64,000 nt of DNA from Sapria himalayana (taxonomy: Eukaryota; Streptophyta; Magnoliopsida; Malpighiales; Rafflesiaceae). Position 1 is the first letter of the stretch, and each line of letters starts with the position of its first letter. The stretch is taken from contig JAREIK010000781.1 of assembly GCA_029783825.1 (NCBI GenBank), forward strand, positions 868,001-932,000. The letters are read 5' to 3'. Position numbers and translations under genes: made by a program. The notes under the pieces are model-generated. The model was not told the origin of the DNA, did not search any database, and saw only the letters and a program-made list of their open reading frames with translations. Positions 28,301 through 43,139 of the stretch are shown piece by piece.

Positions 28301-31300
28301 ATAAAAAATATAAAGAATATCAATGAAAATTTAATATAATACAAATATTGAAAGAAAATATTAACATATAGGAATGTATGTGAGACTGGACACTTAAAGA
28401 GGTATGTCAAACAATATACTAAAAAATATGGTGCATTAAATCTTAAGTAAACCCAATTGAATGATGAGATCTTTAAAATTTAATCTAGTTCAATCTCTAT
28501 GTTAACCCACTTCATATACCACAACGAGTTAAAAAAAATAATTAGTCAAACTAATCATCACGATAGGTTATCCAATTAAATTTTTGAAGGATCAAAGAGT
28601 AGTTATTATCATACAGGCATATTTGTAGCTTGTATATAATAGGAAACCTATGTCCATTTCTAAGAATGACATAAAAAGAATATAAGTTAAAAAAATAAAT
28701 AATAACTAATAAATTTAGAAAATATAGTATCGTGATGTCTGTGACATCCAACATCTGAACTAATTATGATGATTCATCTTATACGTGCCTCACCACCTAC
28801 TATGTAGATTCTAAATAAATATTAAAATTTTTAGAATTTCTTCATCCACATTAGTCCAAGCATATATGAGTGAATAATAAAAATCTTTAAAGAATATAAT
28901 ATTTGTTAAGACTATTAAAGCTATACTATTAAGAAAAAATTATTATGTTAGATACATGTGTCATAGCATTAACATTATTATAAAAATGGGGATAAAAATT
29001 ATTTCTCTCATTTTAAAAATTATATGTAACTCACTAAAAGTTTTTCTTACATCTTACAGACAATAAGAGTTTGATAATTTCTATTTGTCTGTGGGTCCAA
29101 AAAAAATACTAATCAGATGTGAGAAACTATTAGAATTACAAATATTTTATACTGAAGTCATGTATTGGATACGAACACCTGATATATGATTACTTTAATA
29201 ATAAGAATAACAAACTTATTATTGACAACAATAACTAATTTACAAAATTTTCATTTTTAAAATTCTGAAAAAATTTTATAACATGATAAACATGTGTTCG
29301 TCAGTTTATACTCGCATAACTTATATTATATTAAGGCGCATATGCAATATTAGTAACATGTTTAGTAAGTTTAGAGATAACCCGACATTAAATGACATAG
29401 CTCTTGAGATAAAAACTAAGTACTTAAAGTACTGATCTATAATTTCGTCTCATTATTGTCTGGTTGTCTGCATTGACCCTATGATTAAAGTGAAAGGAGT
29501 AGAAAATATTTTGACATACGTATCCTCATGCATAAACCCGGAACACTAACTTGAAAGATTCATTCACGAGAAATTAACTAAATTATTTACATACTAGGAT
29601 ACTAGGTATAATGGTAATAATAACCATGCTCCAAGAACGAATATGAATATCTTATACGGAGATGATGTCTTCTCCATTTAGTTAACGAGAGAAAAATAAC
29701 AAAGTAGATAGTCGAATAAGAACGAGCTATCCAGTATTTAACTATTGACTAATGCTCAATACTATCACAAAACGATAACAAAAAACTTGATATTTTACAA
29801 TGATAAAAATCATACGAGTCTAGTTATCTTGTGATGTCTAAGATGGCACAGAATCTACTAACTCATCTAATATCAAGAATAATATTAGTGTCGACTTTTT
29901 TTATTGCAGTCAATGTAATTTCAGATAGGATATCAAAAATACGACTAGATATTATTGAGACACTTGCATGCATAAATGATTAAGAAGATTTAAAGTTGGA
30001 CATCCATAATCGAGATCATGTTGGAATAAGAGCGGAGGAGTTACTGACAAATCCTGACTCGTGAGATTTTGAGGAGATTAAACCCAGCGATAGTAATGCC
30101 ATTATACACTTACGCGATGATAATCAATTGCATACTCATATTGGTTGGCATTGAGATTAAGCCACTATAATAGTTGAGCTTGCTGTTTTATTATTATTAT
30201 GATTGAGGTTGATGATATTTATAGTTTATTTTATGTTATTATTATGATTTATGAGTTATGCTTATTATTTTATGTTATTTTATTTATTTTTGGATTGAAT
30301 GATAAATATACTTTTTTTATATTTTGTGGTGATTTATGTGAGTTTAAATAATATAATGTAATATCACACTCATAACTCATAAATATTAACTTAAAATATG
30401 AAATTTATTAAAAAAATTAAATAATTAATCTAAAATTCCGAGACCAAGATAATAAGTCGAGTCATGAGTACGACTGTGCGAATTAGTCTCTAACTTGAAT
30501 TCAAAGTCCTAGCCTCCTAGGACCTAGCTATGCGAGGTCTTAGGCTAAGGTGCTAAGCTGGAAAACATTACCCAAATCTGCACGGTCCAGCATGACCCAG
30601 CCAGATTCCAACTAGACTCGAGACGATGAGCCATGCTTGACTAGCCAAAATTGAGTCGTGTCGTGCCTGGCCCAATTCGGCCACCAAAATCATGACGTGC
30701 CAGCACGGCACTGCTCATTTAACACCTCTAGCTACGAAACTCCACAAATTGATAAACAGTAAATGGGGGTACGATGCCATGAAACTATTTGTTATCTCTT
30801 TTTGCAAGTTAGATCAATCTCTATTGAGAACACCTCCAAGAATTGGATAGCTAACTGTGTAAACAAAATAAACATGTATAGTAATCCATTTCATCTCTAT
30901 CCACTCCTATAGTCTCAATTTCATTAAATGGAAGATTAAATTGCATATCTACAAAGTCCATGATGAGTGTCGAGATAATGCCAATTCCCATAATACCTTA
31001 CAAATATTATAAGTAAAAATTGATGATATTCCTAGCTCAATAGATTATTACAATGTAATTAATAATCCCAATCAATCGACAATTAAACCCCATTCATCTC
31101 ATTACAAGGAGAGTCCTCTGTCAGATGATCAAGTTTCTCTTGCTTTAAAAATCACATAAGAACTGTAGCAGCTCATTTTGTATAGTTTTTTGTCTCAGTT
31201 TTACTATAGTATTAACAAGAATTTGTACTTCCTCCATAAGTATGGATCTATAGCAGCATCAAGTGAATCCCCACTATGTCATTGCATAATCTTTGTACAC

Positions 31301-34300
31301 CACACTCACTGCACTATGCACATCACTCTAACATAGCAGCCACTACACCAATGCTGCTGCACATACATAGAACATCTATGTATGCAAAGACAGCATGGTA
31401 CCACTACCTATATGCAGAAGGCATTTGAACCCATACATAAAACACCATTGCAACTGAATGTACCCATTGCATGCAGATATTGTGTGTTATCACTATTCAC
31501 ACATGATGCCATTGTGCGACACCATTGTACACCATCATAACCACATGATGTCATTGTATGCCACAACAACTACACTACCAAAGCACACACGTACAACACC
31601 ATTGTACGTGTGTACCTCACTACAACATATTATTTCATAACCATGGAAATATTTTTTTAAGTGGGTGTCAAATAAATATATGTAGACATATATATATACA
31701 TATATATATATATATATTAGACAACCTTATTATATCAAATTATTCTTTCTATTTATTTCTTTAATAATTTAATCCATCCAAACATATATAAAAATATTAT
31801 ATAATAATGAAAATGACAAACATATATAAAAATATTATAATTTTATAATTATTATTTTATGTAAAATAAGAATACTTAAGAATTTCTTAATTTTTATAGT
31901 TTTATTGTAAAAGAAGAAATGAATTACAAAAATAAAATTTAAATGATTTGATATATATTAATCTTAACTAAGCAGTAAAAGAAGGAATAGACTGTAGTAG
32001 TCTATGTGAGTGTTAACGATAGTAAAAATAATAATTTAATAAATTTAATTGATGTATAATATATTTCATTTGTATTTTATATTTTCTTGTGCTTATATAT
32101 ACTTTTTTCATTTTCATTAATATTTATCATAATTATTCCATGTGTATTTTCATATGTTAATATATTTTTATCATGGTGGATTGATATGTTTTTAATGATA
32201 ATATATAAGATATATTTTATTTAAGATTAAAATTAATATATGAATTTAATATATAAGATATTATTTATCATAATTTTTAAAGATACTTTTTTTTTACAAT
32301 TGCTTTTCTAAACAATAATAACACCATGAAAAGACTTGTGCCTGGGCATCTCATATGAGGCATAGGATTGGTGTTGAGACATGCTTAGTACTTTTTAAAA
32401 TTATCCTAAAAGATGAGATATTAATTCAAAATTCTCACAAGAATAAATATTATCTATCCCATTTAACATAGCTTAATATTATCTTCGATGAAATAATATA
32501 ACAGAATTAATGAGTACAAGATAATACTTTTAAAATTATTTATTATAAATAAAAACTAAAAGATTAATATCAATTGAGTTATTTTCTAGATCATCTAATT
32601 TTGTAGATGATCAATGATTGGAACCAAATATGGTATTAGTCTAATAGAGATATTTTTGATCAGAAGTTCCCAAATCAAACTTCTTGATCATAAGCTCAGC
32701 CTGTAACAATGTAATGAAAAAGAAAAGAAAATTTTGATATAAAAAAAATTTAGTAATGATAAGAATTGATAGCCTTGGAGGTGGCTAGCAAGATGAATTT
32801 CGAAAGGGTCATAAGTTGATACTAATAATGATGGAACATAATATTGACATTAATAATGACTACTAATCATAAATGTGTAATGAATGCATTCTCTTAGAGT
32901 CCATTAATAAGCAAAGCATTTACACTTGATAATTTTGAATGTCATATTTTCTTATCCAAGAAATAATCTATGTGCAAAATAAGTATATCTGAAAACATAG
33001 AGAGACTATTTTTTTCAGGATATGAGATTTAAAATAATGCTTAATCATAAAGAATAAAACAGGGCACGTGATTAAATAATTAATTTATGATTAAAATTAT
33101 ATTTTCTCAAAAATATATATATATTTCTATATAATAAAAAATATTATGCATAATCTTAATCAAATATTTTGTTCTCTCATATTTTTGATGAAATATTAGT
33201 AAAAGAAATTTGATTAATCATAGTGATAATTTTGCACTTTGATACTATAGCATTAGCAAAAAAAATTAGTTATTAATATTTTATATTATTTTTTGATATT
33301 ATAATAATCAAAAATATACACTTTAATGTGCTGGGTATCATTTTTTTTCTAAATTTTGAGAAGGATCATAAACAAAACAAATATTCCCAAAGACGATAAG
33401 AAATAAGTTAGGCATTCTATCACCACAATTCATGACCGAAAAAATACATAGTAAGCAATAAAAAAATAATAAATTAATCAATTAATTTATTATTAATATT
33501 ACATCTCAAATATTTCCACAAGAATGCTTCATAATATCTATCAAAAAAAATATACAGATCATCTCAATCAAAAATCTATTTTTTCTTTTTATAATATTAT
33601 TATATATAAATGTGCTAGCATAAAAAATTTAATAGATCGTCACTCCTATTTTTTTATATTTTTATTAAATTGAATTTAAAATTTTTATGAATTGATTAAA
33701 AATTTAAAAAAATTATAATCTACAATAAAAAATATCAACAAAAGTAAATTAGTAATCAATAAATGTGTATCAAATCGAATAGATCATTACTTATACAAGT
33801 CCAACGTGCATGATTTGAAGTTATAATATCTTTTCATAACTAGCAAGTCTTATACACTAGTGTATAGACATCTCTAACATTAGAATAAAATATTTTATGC
33901 TTGGTCGGCATCATAAATGAGTAACATAGTTAAAAATAAATAATTAATTAATCAAGAACATTCAAATATCTAGTAATATATTTTACAATTGAAGTAAAAA
34001 TATCTAATGTAGAGACATCTCTATCATATATCATTGAAGTAAAAATATTTAGTGTATAGTATATGTCATCCTACTGTAGTGTGTGAACTGAATTGAAACT
34101 CTCCTACATACCTATACTATCACTAATAATCTCACAACTATATTTATTCAATCCACAATACAATGCACAATTACTGCACCCACAATGCACAAACACTACT
34201 TGCATTGTGCACCTTTGGCTTTGCTACACTCACGGTGCACCTCCCAACACCCACTTTGTATCTTCAATGCACCCACATGGCATTTCATTACACCCACAAT

Positions 34301-37300
34301 GCATTTCATTGCACTCGTTGTGCACCTTCACGACACCATTATGCACCCATGATGCACCTCACTAGACACATTGTGCACCTTGGGCCACAAGATGCACAAA
34401 CTCACTCACACACCACACACTCACTACACCCACATAAAATGTCAACACATTAGGTACCAACAACCACACAATGGAGGTATGATATGCACATTCATACCAC
34501 AGTTTGTCGCGTTGAAACAGTACACTCATATGTACTATTATCCATACATGAATAAATGCAGTATGCTATGATAGTGCATGCCTCCCTATAGCAACCCCTA
34601 GTTTTTTATTTTCTCTAGCTAGAGTTTCGCTCTGCTGCCATTTACAAGTTCAAGAAACAAAATATCCAAAAACACCATAAAAAATCAATGAATCAATACA
34701 CAAGTGGAAGCTCTTTAACAAGGATTATTCATATTTGGGAAGTCTACATGGAATGTATTCTCATTCATAAAGTAATTGTTGAGCTTTAGTTTATTTTTTG
34801 TTATTTTATTTATTTTTCCAATATTTGGAAGCATTAAACTTATGGATGGTCCATATATATATATGATTTATGTTATATTCAGAAAAAAGATTTTTATTTT
34901 AATAAAATTATATTTTTGTTTTCACAAGTGCCTCTCCATCACTCTCATCTTTTCCATTCAATGCAAAACCTAAGCCCTTGATAGAGTTTTTCTCTTACAA
35001 AGTATCAAAGGAGCTTCGATGAAAAGGCACCAACATTGTGGTGCACAGGTAACAACGTACCCTCTAGAAGCTCCAAATAATAATTATTGTTAGAAGATTT
35101 CTATGATGACCGTAGCACCACCATAATGTACTACTAAAACACCCATATAGAATGGGTATTTCATGCTAATTAATATTTTTTAAAATCATTGAATGTTTGA
35201 TGATATGAATTGGGTAGAAAAAAAATTATTTTTTTAGCAATGATAGTGGGACCCACCATGGGCGACATCATATCCAACATAGTGGCAACGATACATAACC
35301 GTCCTTGACGTGATATTACAAAAACCTTCAAATTTTTTCTTTTGAATTTTAAAGAGAAATAACTCATATATTTTAATTTAATTTAAAGTGTTTTACTATT
35401 ATAATACAAATTTTGATGCGATAAAAAGATGTTGGAATCTATGTGAAATCACTGAGAAAAACCCAATGGAAATTGAAGGATGACACATTTTCTCTTTGAG
35501 CTATATGAATAAGAATTTGGTTTGTGACTCATGGCACAGATCACTTATTAGAAAATTCACTTCACATTGAGACTGAAAAGTGAATACAAATTTACATACA
35601 ACTACTAATACACTTGTAACAGTCGATTGATCTCGATGTATCAAGTTTATTTGGCTCTTGCGATACTTACAAGAGAGTGTGAAACATGATTATTTTAATA
35701 TATTCTTCAGGGATATTTCATTTGTATGCTGTTATTACTCAATTATGAATGTATGAATTGAGTGACCAGAGCAAGATGACTTACTATGCAACTTAAATAT
35801 AATTGTAAGAAAGAATTATTCGTATGATACTAATATTAACAAATTAGACGGCATTAAAGAGATGAGCAAATTTGTAGATTCTTTACATATATTCATTAGA
35901 AAACCAATATACTAGTTTGGAGATATTCTAAGGGAGAATACACATCTATCTCTTTCTTTGATTTATCAAAGAGCAATTTAAGATGCTAGAATTATGCATA
36001 AATCAAGTAAAGTTGACACGATTAGTCATGATATTATTGCATCTTCATCACACAATAGTAATGCGAGCCAAAAGACCTAGTTGAGCGATTTAAGATGTAT
36101 AATATTACTTTGGAGATGAATGAACAAGCCATTATACACACTTTCATTGGGTACTCTAGTACTCAAAAAAAATATGTATTATTCATCAAAAACTACAAAT
36201 TTTATTATGAGCACAGATGTCACGTTCATCAAAAACAAATCTTTTTTCAAAATTTGATTCAAGATAACGCATATTCTAACATTATAGTAAAAAAATCCTA
36301 GAAATTTGAAGAGAATGATTACTCACCCTACTCATATTACACATCTAATTACTCAATTCTTGAAGGAGTTCTCAATAAAGATAGACATGAATACCAGAGC
36401 AAGACATAGATAACAACTTGTTGACTTGATATTATTGTATTTCCTACCTAACAGTTTCGTAGGATTTTGTTATATGATTTTGTGTGATCATATATTTTAA
36501 TCTAGGTCAAATTTTTATCATAAGATAGTCCAATACATGCCTAAAGATGATATACAAATACCTAGGAGAAAGAAATTTCATACTTAGCCAATAGACATTA
36601 GGAGTACAATCATAGTAGTAGAGGAAACAAGAAATCCTCAATACAATACACACATTACAAGAAGAGTGGTCATATAAAGAAATGTTATTAAGCCATCTTT
36701 AGATGTGAGACATGAAAAACAAAAAATTATTAAAATAGATAAGCCAAATATTGAATCTGATGAGGAGTCTTCACAAAGAACTCTCACCGTAACAATTATT
36801 AGAGAAAAAATATATAAATTTTCTCACTGGTATGACAATAAAAGATACTTTTCATCCTTCAGATAGCATAGCAATCATTACTCATCTTTCTATTTCTGAC
36901 TTAGGAGTAATCGACTTGGGAGCAAACAATCATTGCATAAGTAATCATTTAATATTTTTAAAAAAATATCAAAATTATAATAAATAATAATAATTTAGAA
37001 TATATGTTTGATAGTTAAAATATTTAATGTACTAATTATGAGATCATTCATCACACTTCAAGTATTAGCACACCCTTATAAAATAAAATTGAAAAAAAAA
37101 AATAGTATTTAATTGAAATTACTAGAATAATTCTATTTGATAAAAATTTTCCAAAATATTTTTGAAAAATATAATGTGATATAAGCGCTTAAACCTCTCC
37201 CACTCTTCATCTCCTATCTCGGAAGTTTATTCACCCAATTCAACTTCTTTCTCCTTTACCTCCATCCCAATCTCCTTAAGTGTATGATCATGCCCCTGCT

Positions 37301-40300
37301 AAAGTAGACTTTATCATATAGCTAGAAAAACACAAAAAAACAACATATTTAACTCGTTGCTTTTGCGTCGACACCCTCACTTTAGTCAATCAATTGCCAA
37401 CCCTACCCTGGGCAAGCAAAAAAGCTCGTTCTTCCATTTTGAGATCTTGATATTCATCAGCAATGTGTTACTTCTATTTTTTGGATTCATATTCGCCCAA
37501 AAAGCAACTTTTCATCGAGATCTTACATGCCCAATCTTTGAGATCCAATCATTGTAGAGGATTTCATTTATCAAAATTGTGATTCTTTTATTGTTTTCAT
37601 TTTGTGTTCACCTTATCTTGATGGAGAACCCAAACATGTAGGACACTAAATCATAGTTGATATAAATATAGAAGATTATCAATACAGTAAACATGGGTAA
37701 TTCTTATCATTGTCTTGTACTTTACTTCTATATTGGTTCTAGATAGTAGTATTTATTTTTTATTTTTTAGAAAATAAGATTTTATGCAAGAAAATTATAA
37801 TAAACAAGAAAATCTTATCTTTGTACAAGATAATGAATAATTGGAGTATAAATATTTAACTAGTAGAAAATGTATATGATTATTGGATGAGATATAAAGT
37901 TCAAAAAAAAATTTCATATTTTTAAACAACTTAAGAGCTATGTCAAAGAGAGTTCGACATAAAGAACCTTGAAAATAATTAATTATACTTACTATATAAA
38001 TTGTATTTAAATTTATATTTGAATATTAAGGATGATAGATGACTAGATAATTTTATATATGTATTCAATATTTAAATCAAATAAAGTAGAAAAACTCCTA
38101 ATAAAATAAATAACAGAAAAATCATAAGGCCCAATCATATCCATGCTAAAATTTGGAAGGTCATATGAATAAAAGTGTGATAAGATTAACTAAGTCGTTT
38201 AATAAAATCATGAATATCAAAAAAATATTGAATAAATAAAGACAATATTATAATTTTCATTTATAAAAATACAAAAAATATTTCAATATTATAATAATTA
38301 TCAATATATTAACTCATAAAGTAAATTATGAAATATTTGAAAAAAAATATATACAAAAAATAAAAAATAAAAATAAAAATTTCATAGAATCAATTTAAAT
38401 TTATGTCAGATAGATATACTATGTAGACTATCTACTTAGTTAGAAAAATCATCAATAAATAAATAAAAAATAACAAAGATTTATATGAGATGTTTATTAA
38501 TTTACAAAAAAATTATGATAGAATACCAAAAGAATTAAATTGATATGTATTATATAGAAAAAAATATTAAGTACGTGTTAAACTAATCAAAGATATGTAT
38601 AAGAAAGTGATATCCAACGTTAAACTAATTCAAGATTTAGTCACGAGTTTCCAATAGCTATTTGACTATACTAAAAATTATCACATAGTCATTATATTTT
38701 TATGTTAATTATATATAAATTATTAAAGATATTCATTAAGATATCCCTTAATAAATATTATTTATAGATGACATATTATTGATTAATAAGATTGAAAAAA
38801 ATAGATATAAACCTAAAAGTTTAGAAAATTTAATCATTTTAAGAGTGATGATAATATAACAATCAAAATGGAATGGCAAGAATTATCAAATGTTTGTCAT
38901 TTCAGTTATCTTGGTTTTATATTAATTAAAAATGAAAATTTAATCATTTTATATTGATTGCTTAAGAGTGATGATGTTTCTTATGGGATTAAAATTAAAT
39001 AAACCAAGTTGGGGGCCGCACCAAGGATTCTTTATAATAAATGAGTATCAACTAGATTAAAAAAATTATAAAATAACTATAAGACCAATAATATCATATG
39101 AAAATGAATATTAAGCAATCAAAAAATAACATATTCAAAGAATTAAAATGATAAAAATGAGGATATAAAATAAATATATAATAAAACTGAGATAGATAAA
39201 TTAGAAATAGAATTAAAAAAATTAAAATAACTCAAATAAATAATAAAATAAATAAAAATCATCCGAATGATTTGATCATGTCCAACACAAATCTCCTTAT
39301 TCACATGTTAAAAAGTCTGAGACTATTCAGGTGAAAAAAAAAATTAAATGTATGACTAAGATTAACAAGAAATAATAGACATATTTTATAACTAAATTAT
39401 TAAGAATGAATATAATTTTTATTTTAGTTGATTAAAAAGATAAAATCTATACAATTAATCCCAAGTAAATAAAGAGAAGACTTAGTTAATACTAATAATG
39501 ATAATAATAATAAATACATAAAAATAATATTTAGACATCCTAGTATTATTAAGAGACATAATAAAATAATATAAGAAAAGATAACACGAATATAAGAAAT
39601 GCTTATAAAAACAAATAATTACTTTACTATATTTTCTAGAAAGTAATCAAAAGGTGAACCGTGAGCATCAATAAAATAATCTACAAGATCATCTGACTTC
39701 GCATGATATTGAATAGTGAGGAAGTTCATATGTCATCTCTTGGAGAAATTTTTGAGATTATGACTAATCTCCCATGTCAAAGAATAGGTAAACTATGTTG
39801 GACAAGAGAAGTGTTATGAAACAAATCAAAAGTTAGAAAAACTTCTTGTTTAGAATATCTTTCATTCTCGCTACTACAAGACTCTAACTCTTTATAATGT
39901 TATTGAAGAAAGTAAATTTTATATAATAATCCCATGATAATAAGAATCAACATCCTCATAATTAACAAGGCAAAATATCAAGCAAATAAGAATCTCCAAT
40001 TAACCGAGAATGAATTGCTAAAGGCTCCAAGAGACCACTTCGAGAGAATAAACCATAAAATTAATTTAATCTAAAAAAATACAAGACTAATAATAAAAAT
40101 ACTTATCACAAGTGAACAAAAAACAAATATCAAGTAGAGAGATGGTAATACTCTCTCAATCTTTATAATCTCAAATTCATCAATTATTCAAAAATATCAT
40201 AAATTTGTAAAAATTAAAAACAATAAATACTATGAAAATATTAAGCCTATGGATTATCATAACAATATCAATGATTATGCGTTAATCTATATCCAAATAA

Positions 40301-43108
40301 ATCATGTCATCTAATAATAAATCTAACTACCAATAATTTATCTCTTTATACACCAAGAGTAAAGACTAAAAGTAAGAAACACTAAGAGCTATCATAAAAA
40401 GTATTTGTTATGCATGCCAACAAATCCAGCATCATCTATCATTGGAACATTATTTATCTTTGAATTTCTATTAAATAAAACTTAAACACATGAATGTGAT
40501 CTAACAAGTTTTTATTTTGGATCTCACAAAATCAAAAAAAAAAATTATGGTACAATACAACAAATTATAAGAAATAACACAGGAATGCCAAGATCAATCT
40601 GACCGAACCCAACCCAACAAAACATAGTTGCAAAAACAATAACATCAAGAGATGTCTCTTAATGGTGCATAGATTATCTTCTCCTAACACAAGTGATCGA
40701 GATTCTAGGCAATACAAACTCTTAAATCTAAGCAAATATAACTAAGCATGAGAAATGAACTTTTTACTTCAAAGAAAAAAATTAAAATAAAGAAAAAGTA
40801 TGTCCCTGCTATAATAAAAAATTAATTTGCCATCGTCAACTCAGATACTATCATGGTGCCTACAATTACAATAGGCCATTATATTTTTTTTCTTTCAATG
40901 ATATGATATTATGTAATATGCTGAATGTAAAAATTACAATATAATTTATTAAGCTCATGCTCAACATGAAACAAACAATAAAAAAATCTTTTGGAGCAAC
41001 CTTCCTCTATGATACTCTCTATATAAACTAGAAAAACTACACACTAGCTAAATACAAACATAACACAGTGTAGATACAAGTTACAAATATATAAATAACA
41101 TATGCTTCTTTATTATTTTAGTCATTCAATAAATAAAAAATATTAAATTCAAATATATTAGAGGTCATACCCACTGCAAATCATAATTTATTAGAGATCA
41201 TATCCAGTGCATAAGGTTCCCATTTAGTACAAGACTTATGAGAGATTAATATCTCAGCAATATTACCTTTAAAAATTATAGAGACTAATAAGTTTCAAAC
41301 TCACACATATCATCATTATATATAGACACTTATCATCATACCAAGACATGACCTCCAATTTATGCTAACGAAGACAAAGACTTCTCAGATGACCATCCAT
41401 TACAATATTTAACAGGAATGCCAATAAAACACATTTTAACTTTAGAGTTCTAATATAATTTTAATGTCTTAGTGTTTGTGTAATCATATAATATTTAACA
41501 TGAATGCCAATAAAACACATTTTGCTCATATCATGACCACGATCAAAACAAAAGGAACCTGAAAGTGCTATTGGATTGCATACTTCGCTGGGCAACTTGA
41601 TTTAACAACTAATCCTTTTGTTATCAATGTCTTCATGCAGCTCCATCCTGTATGCCAGACCTTTGCCGAATTTCCAAATTTGGAAGAATTGTCGTTAACT
41701 TTCTCTGGCCTAAAAGATGATGGGCAGTTTTCAACTCATGTTCTACTTAGAATGCCAATAAATTCAACTGATGTTATGAAAAGAAAAAAGAAGATCACAC
41801 AGAACAGCAGCTCGAGAAAGCCCACTTGCTTCAGCCATATCAATAAGAACCTGCTTATGCAAAAATTCTTTGCCATCTGTAGAAGCCCTGTTCCAGAGAC
41901 ACATTTTCCATGTAAAACATAAACGTCAAAGACAAAAAAAAAAAAATAAGAGTGTGTGAATACCTACCTATATAGGGTAATCAGCAATGCATATGCTACA
42001 GAATTCCTTTGTGGAACATAACGTTTTGTTCCTTTTTCTATCATGGCTGAAATATCAAAGCAATATTCATCTAGCATGACAAAAATTAAAATCATTAGCA
42101 ATTTACAGAAGAGAAATGGCATGCCTTTTTTAAACAAGTCTTTTGGTTCAGACTCATGTGAAGCATGATCAAAAAACCCCTGCATTAATCTCAATACCCA
42201 TTTACCTACACCCCTACACCAAAACAGAGAACACATTATTTTTTTGTGCCAGTTTAAAAATTGCATTTTGCACAAAAACTAGCTGCACCCAAATGATGGT
42301 TTTCGACCACCACGTAGATGCATCAATATGCAAAACTTTTTGCAATGATTCAACATTCTGATGCTCTTGTCCAAAAAAAAATAGTTCTTTGGTTGATAAA
42401 TCAAATTGAGATTAATTGTTTTGATTATTAACAGTTCAGAAAAATTTTTTTTTTATTTTTTTTTTTGAAGTTATAAGATAATAAAGTTAGATAATACTCT
42501 AAAACATATTAATATTAATATAAGATATTTACAAATGACTAAATAAAAGAGAGAGAAATCTAAAAAAATCAATGATTATAAACTTGCTATATAAACAAAG
42601 ATAAATAAGAAGTGTGTTAGAATAATTATAAATCAATGGTTAAATGATAAGCATGTATAGTTCAAGAGAACTATTGATTGGCTTATAACAATCAAACTAG
42701 TTGTAGATAAAAATATATTAGATATGATTAATGGTTAGGCCTCGCATATAAAACTCATTGAAAGAATGAATAAAAAATTACAAAGATGTAGATGAATTAG
42801 TATAAAAATATACCAGGAAAAAAATAATCATAATTTATAAAAATATAAATAATCATGTCACAGAAAATAATAGGAATATGAAAGAAAACATGAGTAATAT
42901 GAGTTTTAAAAAAAATGTCATGCCATAATACTATCTTTGCATAGCAGTGAAAATAAAAACAGAAGATAAATAAAAAAGGAAAGAAAATAAAAGAAAAATA
43001 AGATAACTAAGAACAATAACTTTTTTATTGATATTGAAATTTTTTATTTTTTATTTTTTGTTGATTATATAAAAATTTTGAATAATATTTAATGATGATA
43101 TATACAAT

Positions 43109-43139
<31 letters not shown>

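Larger units (their letters stand above)
23856..30730 (+). mobile_element. Old autonomous-type hAT element, split by a younger one
   Basis: The left end TAGAGATGTCAA (23856) and the right end TTTAACACCTCTA (to 30730) are flanked by GCTACAAA (23848-23855) and GCTACGAA (30731-30738), a 7 of 8 match. Removing the insertion at 24823-28202 with one 8-bp duplication leaves 3,487 bp, the size of the other long copies. The 5' part carries an ATG at 24786 equivalent to the transposase start, and the 3' part holds a heavily mutated transposase. Confidence 0.88.

Noticed and set aside
34093..34571. Three overlapping His/Thr/Pro-rich open frames
   Set aside because: They follow a CAC/TGCAC-rich tract, and the composition repeats in several frames.
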